A stretch of DNA of 33,585 nt from an uncultured Clostridium sp. (GCF_900547735.1 NZ_URHZ01000063.1:1-33585); one strand, 5' to 3'. Shown: positions 1 to 8,931, counted from the first letter of the stretch. The notes: a model not told the origin generated them from the sequence alone. Numbers and translations are program-made.

Positions 1-115
1 CACAAGCGAAAGCGAGTCCCCGTAGGAATTTTTTCTCCTGGATTCCCCCTCACCACAACCTACAAACCGGGACTGAAGACTCATATCCACCCTCCCACTC
101 CCCCGTCCGCCGTCT
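1..115 (-). repeat. Partial copy of 261-bp dispersed palindromic element
   Basis: Read on the minus strand, bases 80 down to 1 match 29173-29252 at close to 90 percent, with a handful of substitutions and one small indel. The 12-bp terminal sequence GGGACTGAAGAC is at 69-80 and CCCGTCCGCC, which forms the outer arm of the complete copy, is at 102-111. The other half of the element would lie to the left of the window. There is no coding potential here. It sits downstream of transketolase, beyond its terminator. Confidence 0.8.
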
Positions 116-177
116 TACAGAGGCGTCCTCGCATCTCAACTAAATCCTCATATACCTATAAGTGCGGATACACATAA

Positions 178-215
178 AGCGTAAGGAGATCCGGAACACC
201 GGATCTCCTCACGCT
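178..215 (-). terminator. Rho-independent terminator of tkt
   Basis: A 17-bp stem with one mismatch pairs 178-194 with 199-215 around a 4-nt loop (195-198). It begins 26 bases past the tkt stop codon. The minus-strand exit carries only a short TTTAT tract and the plus-strand exit has TTTT, so it may work in both directions. Confidence 0.8.
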
Positions 216-241
216 TTTCAGCCACCCTATATGACTTTCGT

Positions 242-2227
242 TTACATAATCTCCTTCACAGCGGCTGCCACATTCTCCACTGTAAATCCAAATTTCTCAA
301 AGAGCTGTGACGCCGGGCCGCTTGCTCCGAAGCCGTCCATAGTCACAGTTTTTCCGTCCAGGCCGGTGTAGCGTTCCCAGCCGAAGCCGCTGAGGGCCTC
401 CACCGCTACTCTGCGTCTTACCGATTTTGGAAGGACGGATTCTTTGTATTCGTCGGTCTGCTCTTCGAACAGATCCACACACGGCATAGATACGACACGG
501 ACCTTGATTCCTTCCGCAGCCAGTGTCTCTTTGGCTTTGACGGCCAGGGCCACCTCGGATCCTGTTGCAATCAGGATTGCGTCGGGTGTTCCCTCACAGT
601 CATCAATTACATATCCGCCCTTTAATGCCTCTTTGCTGCTTCCAGCCATCTGCTCCAGGTTCTGTCTTGTCAGAACAAGAGCTGTCGGTGTGTGCTCCGA
701 GGTCACGGCGCTGTACCAGGCTGCCTGTGTCTCTGTCGCATCACACGGACGGAATACATGGAAATTCGGCATTGCGCGGAGCGCCGCCATCTGCTCAACC
801 GGCTCGTGGGTCGGGCCGTCTTCCCCTACGCCGATACTGTCGTGGGTGAAGACGTAGGTCAGCGGAGTTCCCATCAGTGCGGAAAGACGGGCCATTGGTT
901 TGCAGTAATCGCTGAACACGAAGAAGGTGGACACATAGGCCCTGAGCCCTCCGTGCAGCATAATGCCGTTGCCGATTGCAGACATGGCAAGTTCCCTGAC
1001 GCCAAAGTGCAGGTTACGTCCGCTCCTGTCCTCTTTGGAGAAATCCCCGGCTCCGGACATATTCGTCTTATTGGACGGAGCCAAATCGGCGGAACCTCCG
1101 AACAGGTTCGGCATCACATCTTTCAAATAATTGATGATATTTCCGGAAATCGAGCGGGTTGCCTCCGCTTTCTCCTGCTTTTTCCAGAACTGCTCATCTT
1201 CGTTTAATGCCTCTGCGGCATGAGTGTCATGATACTTGTTCCAGAGCTCTTCCATCTCCGGATATTCTTCACAGTATGCGGCAAACATCACGTTCCACGC
1301 TGCTTCCGTCTCCGCCTTTTCCTCCGCGATCTCTGAGAAATGTTTATATACCTCGTCAGGCACATAAAACGGCTCCTCATAAGGCCATCCCAGAGTTTCA
1401 CGGAGCGCTTTCACATTTTCAGCTCCTAACGGCTCCCCATGAGCGCTTGCTTTGCCCTGTTTCGCCGGGCAGCCGTAGCCGATCTGGGTCTTCACCGTAA
1501 TAAAGGACGGGCGCTCCGTATCTCTTCTCGCCGCTTCAAGCGCCATGCCGATGGCGCCAATGTCATTGCCGTTCTCCACCGTGATTGTCTGGAAGCCGAA
1601 CGCGCGCATACGCTCTTCCACATTCTCACGGAATGCGATATCCGTATTTCCCTCAATGGAAATATTGTTGGAATCATAAATCACGATCAGTTTGGAAAGT
1701 CCCAGTGTGCCCGCCAGGGAAAATGCCTCGGAGGAGATCCCCTCCATCATGCAGCCGTCTCCGCCCAGCACATAGGTATAATGATCCACTACGGGATATT
1801 CTTCTTTATTAAACACGGATTCCAGGTGGGCTTCCGCCATCGCCATACCCGTTGCCATCGCCATTCCGGCTCCCAGCGGTCCCGTCGTCGCCTCGACGCC
1901 GACCGTGTGGCCATACTCCGGATGTCCCGGTGTCATGGAACCCAACTGTCTGAAATTCATCAGATCTTCTTTGGAAAGATCTCCGTATCCGAATAAATGA
2001 AGCAGGGAATATAACAGCATGGAACCGTGTCCTCCCGACAGGACAAAACGGTCTCTGTTCGCCCAGTTTGGATTGGCCGGATTGTGATTCATCTGGTTTG
2101 CCCACAGCTCATATCCGATGGCTGCGCAGCCCAGCGGCAGTCCCGGGTGGCCGGAATTTGCCTTCTGAATGGCGTCCGCGGACAAAATTCTGATTGAATT
2201 AACTGAAAGAGTGTCAATCTGGTTCAT
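242..2227 (-). CDS. tkt: Transketolase
   Basis: Transketolase (661 aa, the usual length) moves two-carbon ketol units between sugar phosphates in the non-oxidative pentose phosphate pathway, using thiamine diphosphate in the cytosol. Seen in the sequence: the N-terminal GHPGLPLGCA motif near residue 27, the thiamine diphosphate/metal motif GGDGCMMEG near residue 154 followed by DSNNISIEG, the pyrimidine-binding domain with YVSTFFVFSDYCKPMARLSA near residue 430, and a C-terminal transketolase domain ending near residue 650. The ATG at 2227 is preceded by AGGAGG. The stop of the upstream DUF5711 gene is 79 bases away with no clear terminator or strong sigma-A promoter between them, so read-through is possible. 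A strong terminator follows the gene. Confidence 0.97.
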   Translation of the reverse strand: MNQIDTLSVNSIRILSADAIQKANSGHPGLPLGCAAIGYELWANQMNHNPANPNWANRDRFVLSGGHGSMLLYSLLHLFGYGDLSKEDLMNFRQLGSMTPGHPEYGHTVGVEATTGPLGAGMAMATGMAMAEAHLESVFNKEEYPVVDHYTYVLGGDGCMMEGISSEAFSLAGTLGLSKLIVIYDSNNISIEGNTDIAFRENVEERMRAFGFQTITVENGNDIGAIGMALEAARRDTERPSFITVKTQIGYGCPAKQGKASAHGEPLGAENVKALRETLGWPYEEPFYVPDEVYKHFSEIAEEKAETEAAWNVMFAAYCEEYPEMEELWNKYHDTHAAEALNEDEQFWKKQEKAEATRSISGNIINYLKDVMPNLFGGSADLAPSNKTNMSGAGDFSKEDRSGRNLHFGVRELAMSAIGNGIMLHGGLRAYVSTFFVFSDYCKPMARLSALMGTPLTYVFTHDSIGVGEDGPTHEPVEQMAALRAMPNFHVFRPCDATETQAAWYSAVTSEHTPTALVLTRQNLEQMAGSSKEALKGGYVIDDCEGTPDAILIATGSEVALAVKAKETLAAEGIKVRVVSMPCVDLFEEQTDEYKESVLPKSVRRRVAVEALSGFGWERYTGLDGKTVTMDGFGASGPASQLFEKFGFTVENVAAAVKEIM

Positions 2228-2306
2228 TTGTAGATCCTCCTGAAAGATATACTTTTGTTGTTAGCCGGTGTAACTATTCAATACCGTCTGAACAGTTGTT
2301 AACTGG

Positions 2307-3590
2307 TTACTTTAATATGATCTCACGTATCCTGTCCCCGCCCGTGATGATGAGGGAGTTAAAACGTGAACCTCTTGTTATTTTGGCAACTGTGAAATCA
2401 AATTCGCCGGAAAAACGCTCTCTGCCCGACATATCATAAATTTTACATGAATTATCATTATACAAAATTACGAAATCCCCGTCAATATCCATGTTCTGAT
2501 ACAGATAGGTGAATTCCCTGCTGAATGCAGGCGATCCGTCCGACTTATACACATCCAGCCTGTTGTCGTATTCGCCGGAGGGCGCATCCACGATCACGGC
2601 CACATAGCTGTCGGAATAAGCGATACTCTTTATCTGTTCCTCCACCGGTATCTGCTTTACAAGCTCCGGTGAGGTTACGTTCTCCAATGAGAAAAAGGCC
2701 AGCTGGTTGTCCGTCACCGCGCAGGCGTGATCTTCGTCGAAAAATCTCACCCTGGGGCACAGGCTCTCCCCGAACTCATCAAATCCGCCCACAAGACGGT
2801 CCGGGTAGCTCTTGCCAAATTCAGAGAAGTTGTAAAATACGATTCTGTTTTTAAGGGTGCTGTCCTGAATATATAAATCCGACAGCATGACCTGGGTTCC
2901 CTCCGGGGACATGGACACGTCCATCAGGTATCCGCTCTTCGACATAACGGTCTTGATGCTCCAGTCCAGAGTGCTTCCGTCTTTCTTAAAAAATGTGATA
3001 TAGGAAGACGTGCTGTCTTCCACCAGCGCAGCCGCGACTCCATATGCCGATACGCTGACCCTCAGAATCGGAAGCAGGGTGGTCGCTTCCCCCTGAAGTC
3101 CGGAGGTATCGCAGATGTAAATGGAGTTGCCCTGCTGATCGCCTAAGACAGCATAGTTTCCATTAATATAACATACCGGTGATTTCATCTGATAGCTCAG
3201 GGACCACACGGCATTGCCCGACTTGTCAATATAGGACGCTCCGTCCTTACTGTATTTGAGCATGTTGTCGCCGAATTTCATATATCCGGTAAAACTGCTC
3301 TCGCTGGCCGGAATCTCCTTCTCCCAGGCAACCGTATATTCAGTATACTGATGGCCGCGGACATAGCGGACTGCCAGGAATATGATAAGAACCGCCAGAA
3401 AAGCAAAAAACATGACCAGCCTGAAGTGTTTCATCCGCGTCTTCCACTCCGCCTTGCGGACGATCTCTTCCTCGCTGTCCTCCTGTTCCTTTCTCGGCCT
3501 GCCGCCTCCCGGCGCCGACCCCGGTTCTATGATGCGGCGTTTTAACTGCCTCTTTTTTTGTTCTCGTTCCATTGAGTTCATATTGCTCAT
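2307..3590 (-). CDS. DUF5711 family membrane-anchored beta-propeller-like protein
   Basis: This 427-aa protein has a basic cytosolic tail (1-55), one transmembrane helix (about 57-77, FFAFLAVLIIFLAVRYV) and a long extracytoplasmic part made of repeated short strands with phrases such as YAVLGDQQGNSIYICDTSG, typical of WD/PQQ-like propellers. I recognise the architecture of the clostridial DUF5711 family, whose function is unknown. ATG 3590 is preceded by AGGAG at good spacing. The region upstream holds two TATAAT-like hexamers without convincing -35 boxes, then an inverted-repeat element. It probably acts at the cell envelope (inference); no catalytic motif is visible. Confidence 0.8.
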   Translation of the reverse strand: MSNMNSMEREQKKRQLKRRIIEPGSAPGGGRPRKEQEDSEEEIVRKAEWKTRMKHFRLVMFFAFLAVLIIFLAVRYVRGHQYTEYTVAWEKEIPASESSFTGYMKFGDNMLKYSKDGASYIDKSGNAVWSLSYQMKSPVCYINGNYAVLGDQQGNSIYICDTSGLQGEATTLLPILRVSVSAYGVAAALVEDSTSSYITFFKKDGSTLDWSIKTVMSKSGYLMDVSMSPEGTQVMLSDLYIQDSTLKNRIVFYNFSEFGKSYPDRLVGGFDEFGESLCPRVRFFDEDHACAVTDNQLAFFSLENVTSPELVKQIPVEEQIKSIAYSDSYVAVIVDAPSGEYDNRLDVYKSDGSPAFSREFTYLYQNMDIDGDFVILYNDNSCKIYDMSGRERFSGEFDFTVAKITRGSRFNSLIITGGDRIREIILK

Positions 3591-3767
3591 TATTTATCTC
3601 CTGTAACCACAAGTCATTTTCACTGTAAAATGAAAACGGATATCCGCCGTAATTCAGCGCTTGACGGCTGTGGCTCACCCGGCTGAATAGTTGGTAACAA
3701 TTATACACTATTTCCAGAAGATACGCATTATATTTTCCCTATTTAGCGAAAAAATAGTAACAGCCCG

Positions 3768-3979
3768 GTTACTGTTCACAGATAGTATTCCGCGAGGTGT
3801 TTTTTGTGAGTGGAGCGCAGCGAAAGTCACAGACAGCGGGCCCCCTTGGGGCAAACACGGGGGTTGCGGCGCGACGCAACGAAAAGTGCGCGATGCGGAC
3901 TTTTCATTACAATCAACGGTGTTTTTTACCGTTTCTGTGCATCGCGAAGCGTGTTGCCGGGCACGGAGTGAACAGTAAC
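3768..3979. repeat. 212-bp element with 12-bp perfect terminal inverted repeats
   Basis: GTTACTGTTCAC (3768-3779) is the exact reverse complement of GTGAACAGTAAC (3968-3979). The interior is rich in small hairpins (GGGCCCCC/GGGG near 3840, AACGGT/ACCGTT near 3925) and contains one copy of the 25-bp hairpin motif (3881-3905). There is no credible ORF. It fills most of the 407-base gap between the LysM gene and the DUF5711 gene and may be a non-autonomous mobile element or a structured RNA. It is not the same family as the 29138-29398 element. Confidence 0.6.
3881..3905 (+). repeat. 25-bp hairpin motif, copy 1
   Basis: The arms GAAAAG and CTTTTC flank an inner CGC/GCG pair. The motif is preceded by CAAC and followed by ATTAC, as in copy 3 at 27388-27412, with a reverse-oriented copy at 6281-6305. 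It lies inside the 212-bp inverted-end element, 93 bases beyond the LysM gene stop. Confidence 0.7.
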
Positions 3980-3997
3980 AACGGTCCTTTCAACCGT

Positions 3998-5515
3998 TTA
4001 TTCAAGCCCCGTTACGTCCGGGAGAACGAGTTCCTGCCCGGCTATAATCTTGTTGACGTCGTCTAATTTGTTGAGGGCGCAGATATCGTCGAGATAATCC
4101 AGGTTACTGTAGAGTTTGAAACAGATTCCGTAGAGTGTCTCGCCGTCGCCGATTACATAGGTTCCGCCCGGCTTCATGTTGGTAACCGGGTAATCCTTGA
4201 TTGCGGTGGAGTTGCCGCCGCTTTCGTTCTGGCTGCCTTCAGGGTCGCCGCTGTTCTGGGAAGCCGACTGTCCCGCATCTCCCTGAGGTGTGGCGGAGGG
4301 TTGTCCTCCTGCCTGGTTTTGGAGGTCGGACTGGATTTTGCCGCCTGTCTGGCCCTGGGCGTCGGACTGTGGTTTGGCTCCTGCCTCACCCTCGCTCTGT
4401 GCCGGCTGGCCTGTAGTTCCGCCCTGGCCGCCGCTCTCCGTCTGGGCTTGTCCACCGGACGGATTCTGGGCCGAGGCCTGCTCTCCTCCCTGGTTTTCGG
4501 TCTGGCCGGACTGGGCCTGCGACTCAGAGGTGCCTGTCCCTGACTGGGTTTCAGCGCCCGGTATTGCCGTTTTTTCCACGGCCTCGCCGCTGTTCAGGAT
4601 GGAATTTCCGCCGGACTGGCCCGTTTTGGCTTCCTCGGCCGAGGCCTCCGTGGGATATACGTTGCCCTTGATCTGCTCCACCACCAGGTTGTCGTCGTCC
4701 TCTTTCCCAATGTAGTTTTCAAGCCCTTTTACACCGCTTGGCAGGACTGAGACAAGGACGGTCTCCATTTCACGCATTTTCTGGTAGTTGTTAAACATGA
4801 CAACGCCGCCGGCAAGCACCGCTACCGACAGCACGCTGCAAAGCATTCCAAGTGTTTTTATGGTTCCTCTGCGGGAGACGGCTTCCATCTTCCGCCCTTC
4901 CATCCTGTGGCGGAAGTCGCGGATCACCCTGTCTCCGCCTCCCGTTTCCACGCGGTGTACGTCTTTGCGGAGAATCATGTAATCCTGCATCATCTGATTG
5001 CGCTCATAGTAGATGCTGTATCCTTTCATCCGGTAAAAACCGTCGTCGGACGTTATGTAGGCCGCCTCCTCGCCGTCGATTCCGCTGTTTAAATACATGA
5101 GCTGATTCTTTCCGCCGAAATACTGGGTGTGCTGTTTCCAATAATTAAGAGGACTCAAAATACAGCCGGGCGCTCCGCAAATAAACCACCCCTGTACGGT
5201 CCTCTTTGGAAAAGTTTCTTCTATGCTTTGGTATGCTTTCTTCCAGGCTGCTTCGGAAAAAATCACTTTTTCCCCTGCCGCAGTCACATCTTCCATCTCC
5301 AGCGCCCCATCGATAAATATATAGGGCACCCCTTCGTATTGTTCCGTGCTGCCGAGCAAAAGCCCGACTCTCAGGTCTTGTCCTCCTGTTGGAAAGAGAC
5401 GTTTCAGATATGTGTTTACATAATCTTCCACGTACAGCTTGACCACATCATCCCTGTCACCGATCTGCCTGATATTTTTCGGCAGTCTGGGAAACGGATT
5501 GTATAATTCTCCCAT
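3998..5515 (-). CDS. Pseudo-MPN / transmembrane / LysM domain protein
   Basis: This 505-aa protein has three parts. Residues 1-200 form a globular domain; the run VGLLLGSTEQYEG followed by GWFICGAPG and a D/N-rich stretch resembles a JAMM/MPN fold, but the HxHx(n)SxxD metal ligands are missing (inference). One transmembrane helix follows (about 218-240, LGMLCSVLSVAVLAGGVVMF). A low-complexity Q/G/S/E linker (about 295-435) leads to a C-terminal LysM domain (about 448-500, YVIGDGETLYGICFKLYS), which binds glycans such as peptidoglycan. The domain order puts the N-terminus inside and LysM outside. ATG 5515 has a GGGGTGA site. It lies 65 bases after yyaC, probably in one transcript. Related LysM proteins are common in Lachnospiraceae; the function is unknown. 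Confidence 0.8.
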   Translation of the reverse strand: MGELYNPFPRLPKNIRQIGDRDDVVKLYVEDYVNTYLKRLFPTGGQDLRVGLLLGSTEQYEGVPYIFIDGALEMEDVTAAGEKVIFSEAAWKKAYQSIEETFPKRTVQGWFICGAPGCILSPLNYWKQHTQYFGGKNQLMYLNSGIDGEEAAYITSDDGFYRMKGYSIYYERNQMMQDYMILRKDVHRVETGGGDRVIRDFRHRMEGRKMEAVSRRGTIKTLGMLCSVLSVAVLAGGVVMFNNYQKMREMETVLVSVLPSGVKGLENYIGKEDDDNLVVEQIKGNVYPTEASAEEAKTGQSGGNSILNSGEAVEKTAIPGAETQSGTGTSESQAQSGQTENQGGEQASAQNPSGGQAQTESGGQGGTTGQPAQSEGEAGAKPQSDAQGQTGGKIQSDLQNQAGGQPSATPQGDAGQSASQNSGDPEGSQNESGGNSTAIKDYPVTNMKPGGTYVIGDGETLYGICFKLYSNLDYLDDICALNKLDDVNKIIAGQELVLPDVTGLE

Positions 5516-5580
5516 AGACTCACCCCGCTATCGTTTTATTAAATCTAGGCGATCATAGCACAGGATCTATGAAAAACTTG

Positions 5581-6180
5581 TCAAACAAAGGCCGTGTTAT
5601 CCCAGAACTTTTCGACAAGCCCAATACTTCTGCTGATGCAGTCCGCCATCTGCATGACAACCGACAGCCTGACACTCTGCAGCATCAGCGGATCATAATT
5701 GCCGCAGCTTCCCACAATTCCGGTGATAAAAATATCACCTACCGAGTGGAGTTCCTTGCTGACTCCGAGTCCCGGTTTCAGCGCTCCCTTGCCCAGGGTT
5801 ACATATCCCACATGCTCCCTGTTTCCCACCGAAGCATCGACCGCTACAATCAGATCGTCCTGATAACACGTTCTCAAAACCGCCATATAATTTTCCAGGT
5901 TCATCGCGTGCACCGGCCGTTCCAGGGTGCCGAACACCGTAGCCTTTGTCATCTTCATCCTGCTCAGTTTATATCCGATAAGCGGCCCCAGGCTGTCCCC
6001 CGTGGAGCGATCCGTGCCAATGCATAAGAATACGATCCCCCGCTTGTTTTTGCGTTCCCGCTCTTCCAGTATCATTTCAAGGAGCTGTCTGGCAAATTCC
6101 TCCGGGATAAAATTGCGGGATGCATTATAGTAATAAATCTCCTGGTCATTCCGGATTGTCTTCCATTCCCAAATTTTCAT
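5581..6180 (-). CDS. yyaC: Sporulation protein YyaC (DUF1256 peptidase-like)
   Basis: This 199-aa protein belongs to the YyaC/DUF1256 family, structurally related to the Gpr spore protease and found in endospore formers. The hallmark GTDRSTGDSLGPL sits at residues 55-67, followed by a second motif (GTLERPVHAMN) and VGNREHVGYVTLGKGALKPG. I start at ATG 6180 (MKIWEWK) with GGCGG upstream. The frame stays open for 33 more codons, but these run through a rho-independent terminator (6237-6261), so the longer start is rejected. The gene implies a sporulating host. Its substrate is not known from sequence; expression in the forespore is expected from B. subtilis. Confidence 0.9.
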   Translation of the reverse strand: MKIWEWKTIRNDQEIYYYNASRNFIPEEFARQLLEMILEERERKNKRGIVFLCIGTDRSTGDSLGPLIGYKLSRMKMTKATVFGTLERPVHAMNLENYMAVLRTCYQDDLIVAVDASVGNREHVGYVTLGKGALKPGLGVSKELHSVGDIFITGIVGSCGNYDPLMLQSVRLSVVMQMADCISRSIGLVEKFWDNTAFV

Positions 6181-6236
6181 AAACTTACCGCCTGTCTGAT
6201 TAGTTAATTCTATTATAAACAGGCAGTATAAAAAAT

Positions 6237-6261
6237 ATGCAGGGGATCTGCTCCCCTGCAT
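6237..6261 (-). terminator. Rho-independent terminator after the coiled-coil gene
   Basis: A perfect 10-bp stem ATGCAGGGGA/TCCCCTGCAT encloses a 5-nt loop. On the minus strand it is followed by a six-T run, and on the plus strand by ATTTTT. It separates the 6359-8688 pair from yyaC. Confidence 0.9.
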
Positions 6262-6280
6262 ATTTTTACTGATTTGCAAT

Positions 6281-6305
6281 GAAAAGTTCGCAAAGCGTGC
6301 TTTTC
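6281..6305 (-). repeat. 25-bp hairpin motif, copy 2
   Basis: This is a perfect version of the motif: GAAAAG, two bases, CGC, three bases, GCG, two bases, CTTTTC. On the minus strand the flanks are AACAAC before and ATTGC after, matching copies 1 and 3. It lies 53 bases past the stop of the coiled-coil gene and just before the terminator at 6237-6261. Confidence 0.75.
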
Positions 6306-6358
6306 GTTGTTATTCAATGCCCGCCCAAAAGCGCGGTACTGCGAACAGCAACTGCATA

Positions 6359-7459
6359 TTATTTTCTCGACATATTTCTGCCCCGGTATACCTCGATCGC
6401 CTCGCTGATATTGCCGGCTTCGCCGGATTCCAAAATCCGCCTCAGTTCCTCCAGCCGCTCAGCCGTCAGGAATTCCTTCCCCACATAGCTTTCATACGTA
6501 TCCGTGATAAATATTTTCTTTTCTTTTACAATCGTCTCCGTGTATCTGAGGCGGCTGCCTGCATCCTCGTAGGCTGCCTGCAAATCGTCAATTTTCGCCT
6601 TGCTGTTGCCGGTAATCTCATCGGTAATGATCGTTTTTGTCACATTTTCAAATGTGTTTAACGCCTCTTTTTTCTTGCGGACCGTCTCTGCCATCTCCTG
6701 CTCAAGCTGGGCAATCTCGTCGTCAAACTTTTCCAGATCATAGATTGCTTCATTTCTGTCTCTCTTGATCGAAGCCGTGATGACGCGGATCTTTTTATTG
6801 TTGGAGTTGATAAGGCTCCTTATTTGCCGGCCCTCCTGAAGGGCGCTCTGATGGCGGCCTTTCGTGGCGTTGCCTACAATCGTGTAGATTCCGCCGAAGA
6901 TGAGAATCGCAACCACGTAAATCAGCACCAGATACAGAGTTTTTTTATCGGGAAGCGCAGTATACACTCCGTATGGAATCAGCAGGAAACAGACCGCAAA
7001 CGTCAGAAGGAAGGTGAAAATTTCCTTGATCCCTCTCGGAAAATAGAGAGCATAATAAAATCCGCTTCTGCAGAAAGACGGCACTCTCTGGGACTGGAAC
7101 AGGGTCTTCATCCTGACGTTCAGCTCCCGGTTATGTTCGTGAAGTTCTACGGTCTCTTCCCTGATTCTGTCCTTCATCCCCTGGTTTTTGGCTTTTTCCC
7201 TGCGGGCCCTGATTTTCTTCAGCTTTTCCTGGAGCTTTCCTATCTCCGCGTCATAGCTGCTCTCCATCTCGTCCCGCCTTTTCCGGACGGTCAGGCTGAT
7301 GGCGTCTTCAACCGCCTTCTGCTCTGCTTCCAGAGATTTTTCCAGGCGCAGCTCCTCCATCCTGAGCTGTTCTTCCTTCTTCGTAAAATCGGAAAGCTCA
7401 GTGACCGCCTCTTTGGCGTCTTCCAGAAATGATTTAAAATCCGTTATCGTCTGTGCCAT
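6359..7459 (-). CDS. Coiled-coil protein with two central membrane helices, function unknown
   Basis: I do not recognise this 366-aa protein as a named family. Residues about 28-120 form a charged coiled coil (many E/K/R/Q heptads). Two adjacent hydrophobic helices follow (about 147-167 and 174-195) separated by a short ALPDKK turn. A second coiled coil spans roughly 205-285, and the C-terminal part is acidic/basic mixed. Both coiled coils should lie on the same, probably cytosolic, face. ATG 7459 is preceded by GGGAGG. It begins 29 bases after the CofE-like gene and is probably co-transcribed with it. A scaffold or membrane-bound SMC-like role is speculation. Confidence 0.7.
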   Translation of the reverse strand: MAQTITDFKSFLEDAKEAVTELSDFTKKEEQLRMEELRLEKSLEAEQKAVEDAISLTVRKRRDEMESSYDAEIGKLQEKLKKIRARREKAKNQGMKDRIREETVELHEHNRELNVRMKTLFQSQRVPSFCRSGFYYALYFPRGIKEIFTFLLTFAVCFLLIPYGVYTALPDKKTLYLVLIYVVAILIFGGIYTIVGNATKGRHQSALQEGRQIRSLINSNNKKIRVITASIKRDRNEAIYDLEKFDDEIAQLEQEMAETVRKKKEALNTFENVTKTIITDEITGNSKAKIDDLQAAYEDAGSRLRYTETIVKEKKIFITDTYESYVGKEFLTAERLEELRRILESGEAGNISEAIEVYRGRNMSRK

Positions 7460-7488
7460 AACTACCTCCCGGATAGTTTTAAAATTAT

Positions 7489-8688
7489 CTATTTTGTATA
7501 ATTATCAAAATAGCCTTGGATCAGGACGATCGGTGTACCCTTATCGCCGCTTCCTGAAGTCAGGTCACAGAGAGAGCCGATGAGATCGGTCAGTCTTCTG
7601 GGAGTGGTACCCTGGGATACCATATTTCCCGTCAGGTTTTCCGCTTTCTCGTCTTTTTCCCTGATATAATTTGAAATCGCGCTCTTAAGCTCTTCACCGG
7701 CAAGGTCGGCAAAGTTATTATCTGCGAGATATTTTAATTTCACTTCATTCGGTGTTCCCTCAAGTCCGTCTGTATAGGCAGGAGAAACAACCGGATCGGC
7801 CAGTTCCCAGATCTTTCCTACCGGATCCTTAAACGCGCCGTCGCCGTAAACCATAACTTCAATATGTTTTCCAGTCGCTTCCATCAGCTTTTTCTGCACA
7901 TCATGCACAAATTCGCCGCAGTGGATCGGGAAAAGCTTTACGGAATCTTCCGTCGCCTTGTTGGAACCGAGGAGGCCGTAGCTGTCGTTATATCCGCTGC
8001 CGTCCACACTCTCCGTCATAATGTCGTCGAGGGAAAGAACCTTAACGGCGCCCGCCTTGAGCAGCATGTTCTTTGTCCTTTTCCTGGTATGGATGTCACA
8101 GTTCAACACGGTCTTCGTATAGTCCAGAATCGCTTTTGCGTTATTGGCAAAAATAATCTGAACCTCCGCTCCGGTATCTTCAATCAGTTTCTTATAGTAA
8201 TCCACATAGTCCACGCCCGTAAACTCGTGTTTTCTGTAGCCGAACAGCTCACGGTACTTCTCCTCCGTCAGCACGTCGCTCCACGGATTCACTCCGCTCT
8301 CATCCATCTGCTCCGGGGTAATCAGATGATTGCCCACTTCATCGGAAGGATAGCTGAGCATCAGAACCACCTTCTTGCAGCCCATGGCAATTCCCTTTAA
8401 GCAGATGGAAAAACGGTTTCTGCTCAGGATTGGGAAGATGATTCCCACTGTCTCGTCGCCGAATTTATTGTGCACATCCTTTGCGATCTGCTCTATGGTT
8501 GCATAGTTGCCCTGCGCTCTCGCCACTACGGCCTCCGTCACAGCCACCACATCTTTATCGCGCAGTGAAAAGCCCTCGCTCTCTGCTGCTTCCAATACAG
8601 AATCTGCCACAATCTGAACCAGATCGTCCCCCTGTCTGATAATCGGGGCACGGACGCCTCTGGAAACGGTACCAATCAGTCTATCCAT
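7489..8688 (-). CDS. CofE-like protein (coenzyme F420-0:L-glutamate ligase family)
   Basis: This 399-aa protein resembles the F420_ligase (CofE) family, which joins glutamate to F420-0 using GTP. The N-terminal run VRAPIIRQGDDLVQIVADS and the following VVAVTEAVVARAQG fit the family start. It is much longer than archaeal CofE (about 250 aa), and gut Lachnospiraceae are not known to make F420, so the true acceptor is probably different (inference). I start at ATG 8688 (MDRLIGTV), which has GGAGGAA upstream. The frame extends 19 codons further, but the first alternative start overlaps that ribosome site. It heads a two-gene unit with the coiled-coil gene. Confidence 0.75.
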   Translation of the reverse strand: MDRLIGTVSRGVRAPIIRQGDDLVQIVADSVLEAAESEGFSLRDKDVVAVTEAVVARAQGNYATIEQIAKDVHNKFGDETVGIIFPILSRNRFSICLKGIAMGCKKVVLMLSYPSDEVGNHLITPEQMDESGVNPWSDVLTEEKYRELFGYRKHEFTGVDYVDYYKKLIEDTGAEVQIIFANNAKAILDYTKTVLNCDIHTRKRTKNMLLKAGAVKVLSLDDIMTESVDGSGYNDSYGLLGSNKATEDSVKLFPIHCGEFVHDVQKKLMEATGKHIEVMVYGDGAFKDPVGKIWELADPVVSPAYTDGLEGTPNEVKLKYLADNNFADLAGEELKSAISNYIREKDEKAENLTGNMVSQGTTPRRLTDLIGSLCDLTSGSGDKGTPIVLIQGYFDNYTK

Positions 8689-8811
8689 CTTCCATTCCTC
8701 CATACGTATAATGTTCGCAGCCATCCAATCTGCACCGCGGGGCACGCTCCGGGATATTCCCCGTGAACCGCAGTACTCCGGCGGAAACCGGACAGTTGCT
8801 TTATCTTCAAT

Positions 8812-8841
8812 ATTATCTCCCTTTATCAGGGATTTTCACAA
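8812..8841 (-). promoter_or_regulatory. Candidate sigma-A promoter of the CofE-like gene
   Basis: TTGTGA (8836-8841), an 18-bp spacer and GATAAT (8812-8817) on the minus strand, about 124 bases before the chosen start codon. Matches are 4/6 and 5/6 to consensus. Confidence 0.45.
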
Positions 8842-8931
8842 GAATAACTCTACCATATTTTACAAGGGTTGTCACGTCCTTTATGTGAGGAATCCCAGTC
8901 TTCATGGCGGAGTTCGGTAACAGTACAGATA

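Noticed and set aside
3691..4066. Small plus-strand open frames over the 212-bp element
   Set aside because: No ribosome site or conserved-looking protein; the frames overlap the LysM gene end and terminal inverted repeats.
6181..6279. 33-codon upstream extension of yyaC
   Set aside because: It reads through a perfect rho-independent terminator; ATG 6180 matches the family start.
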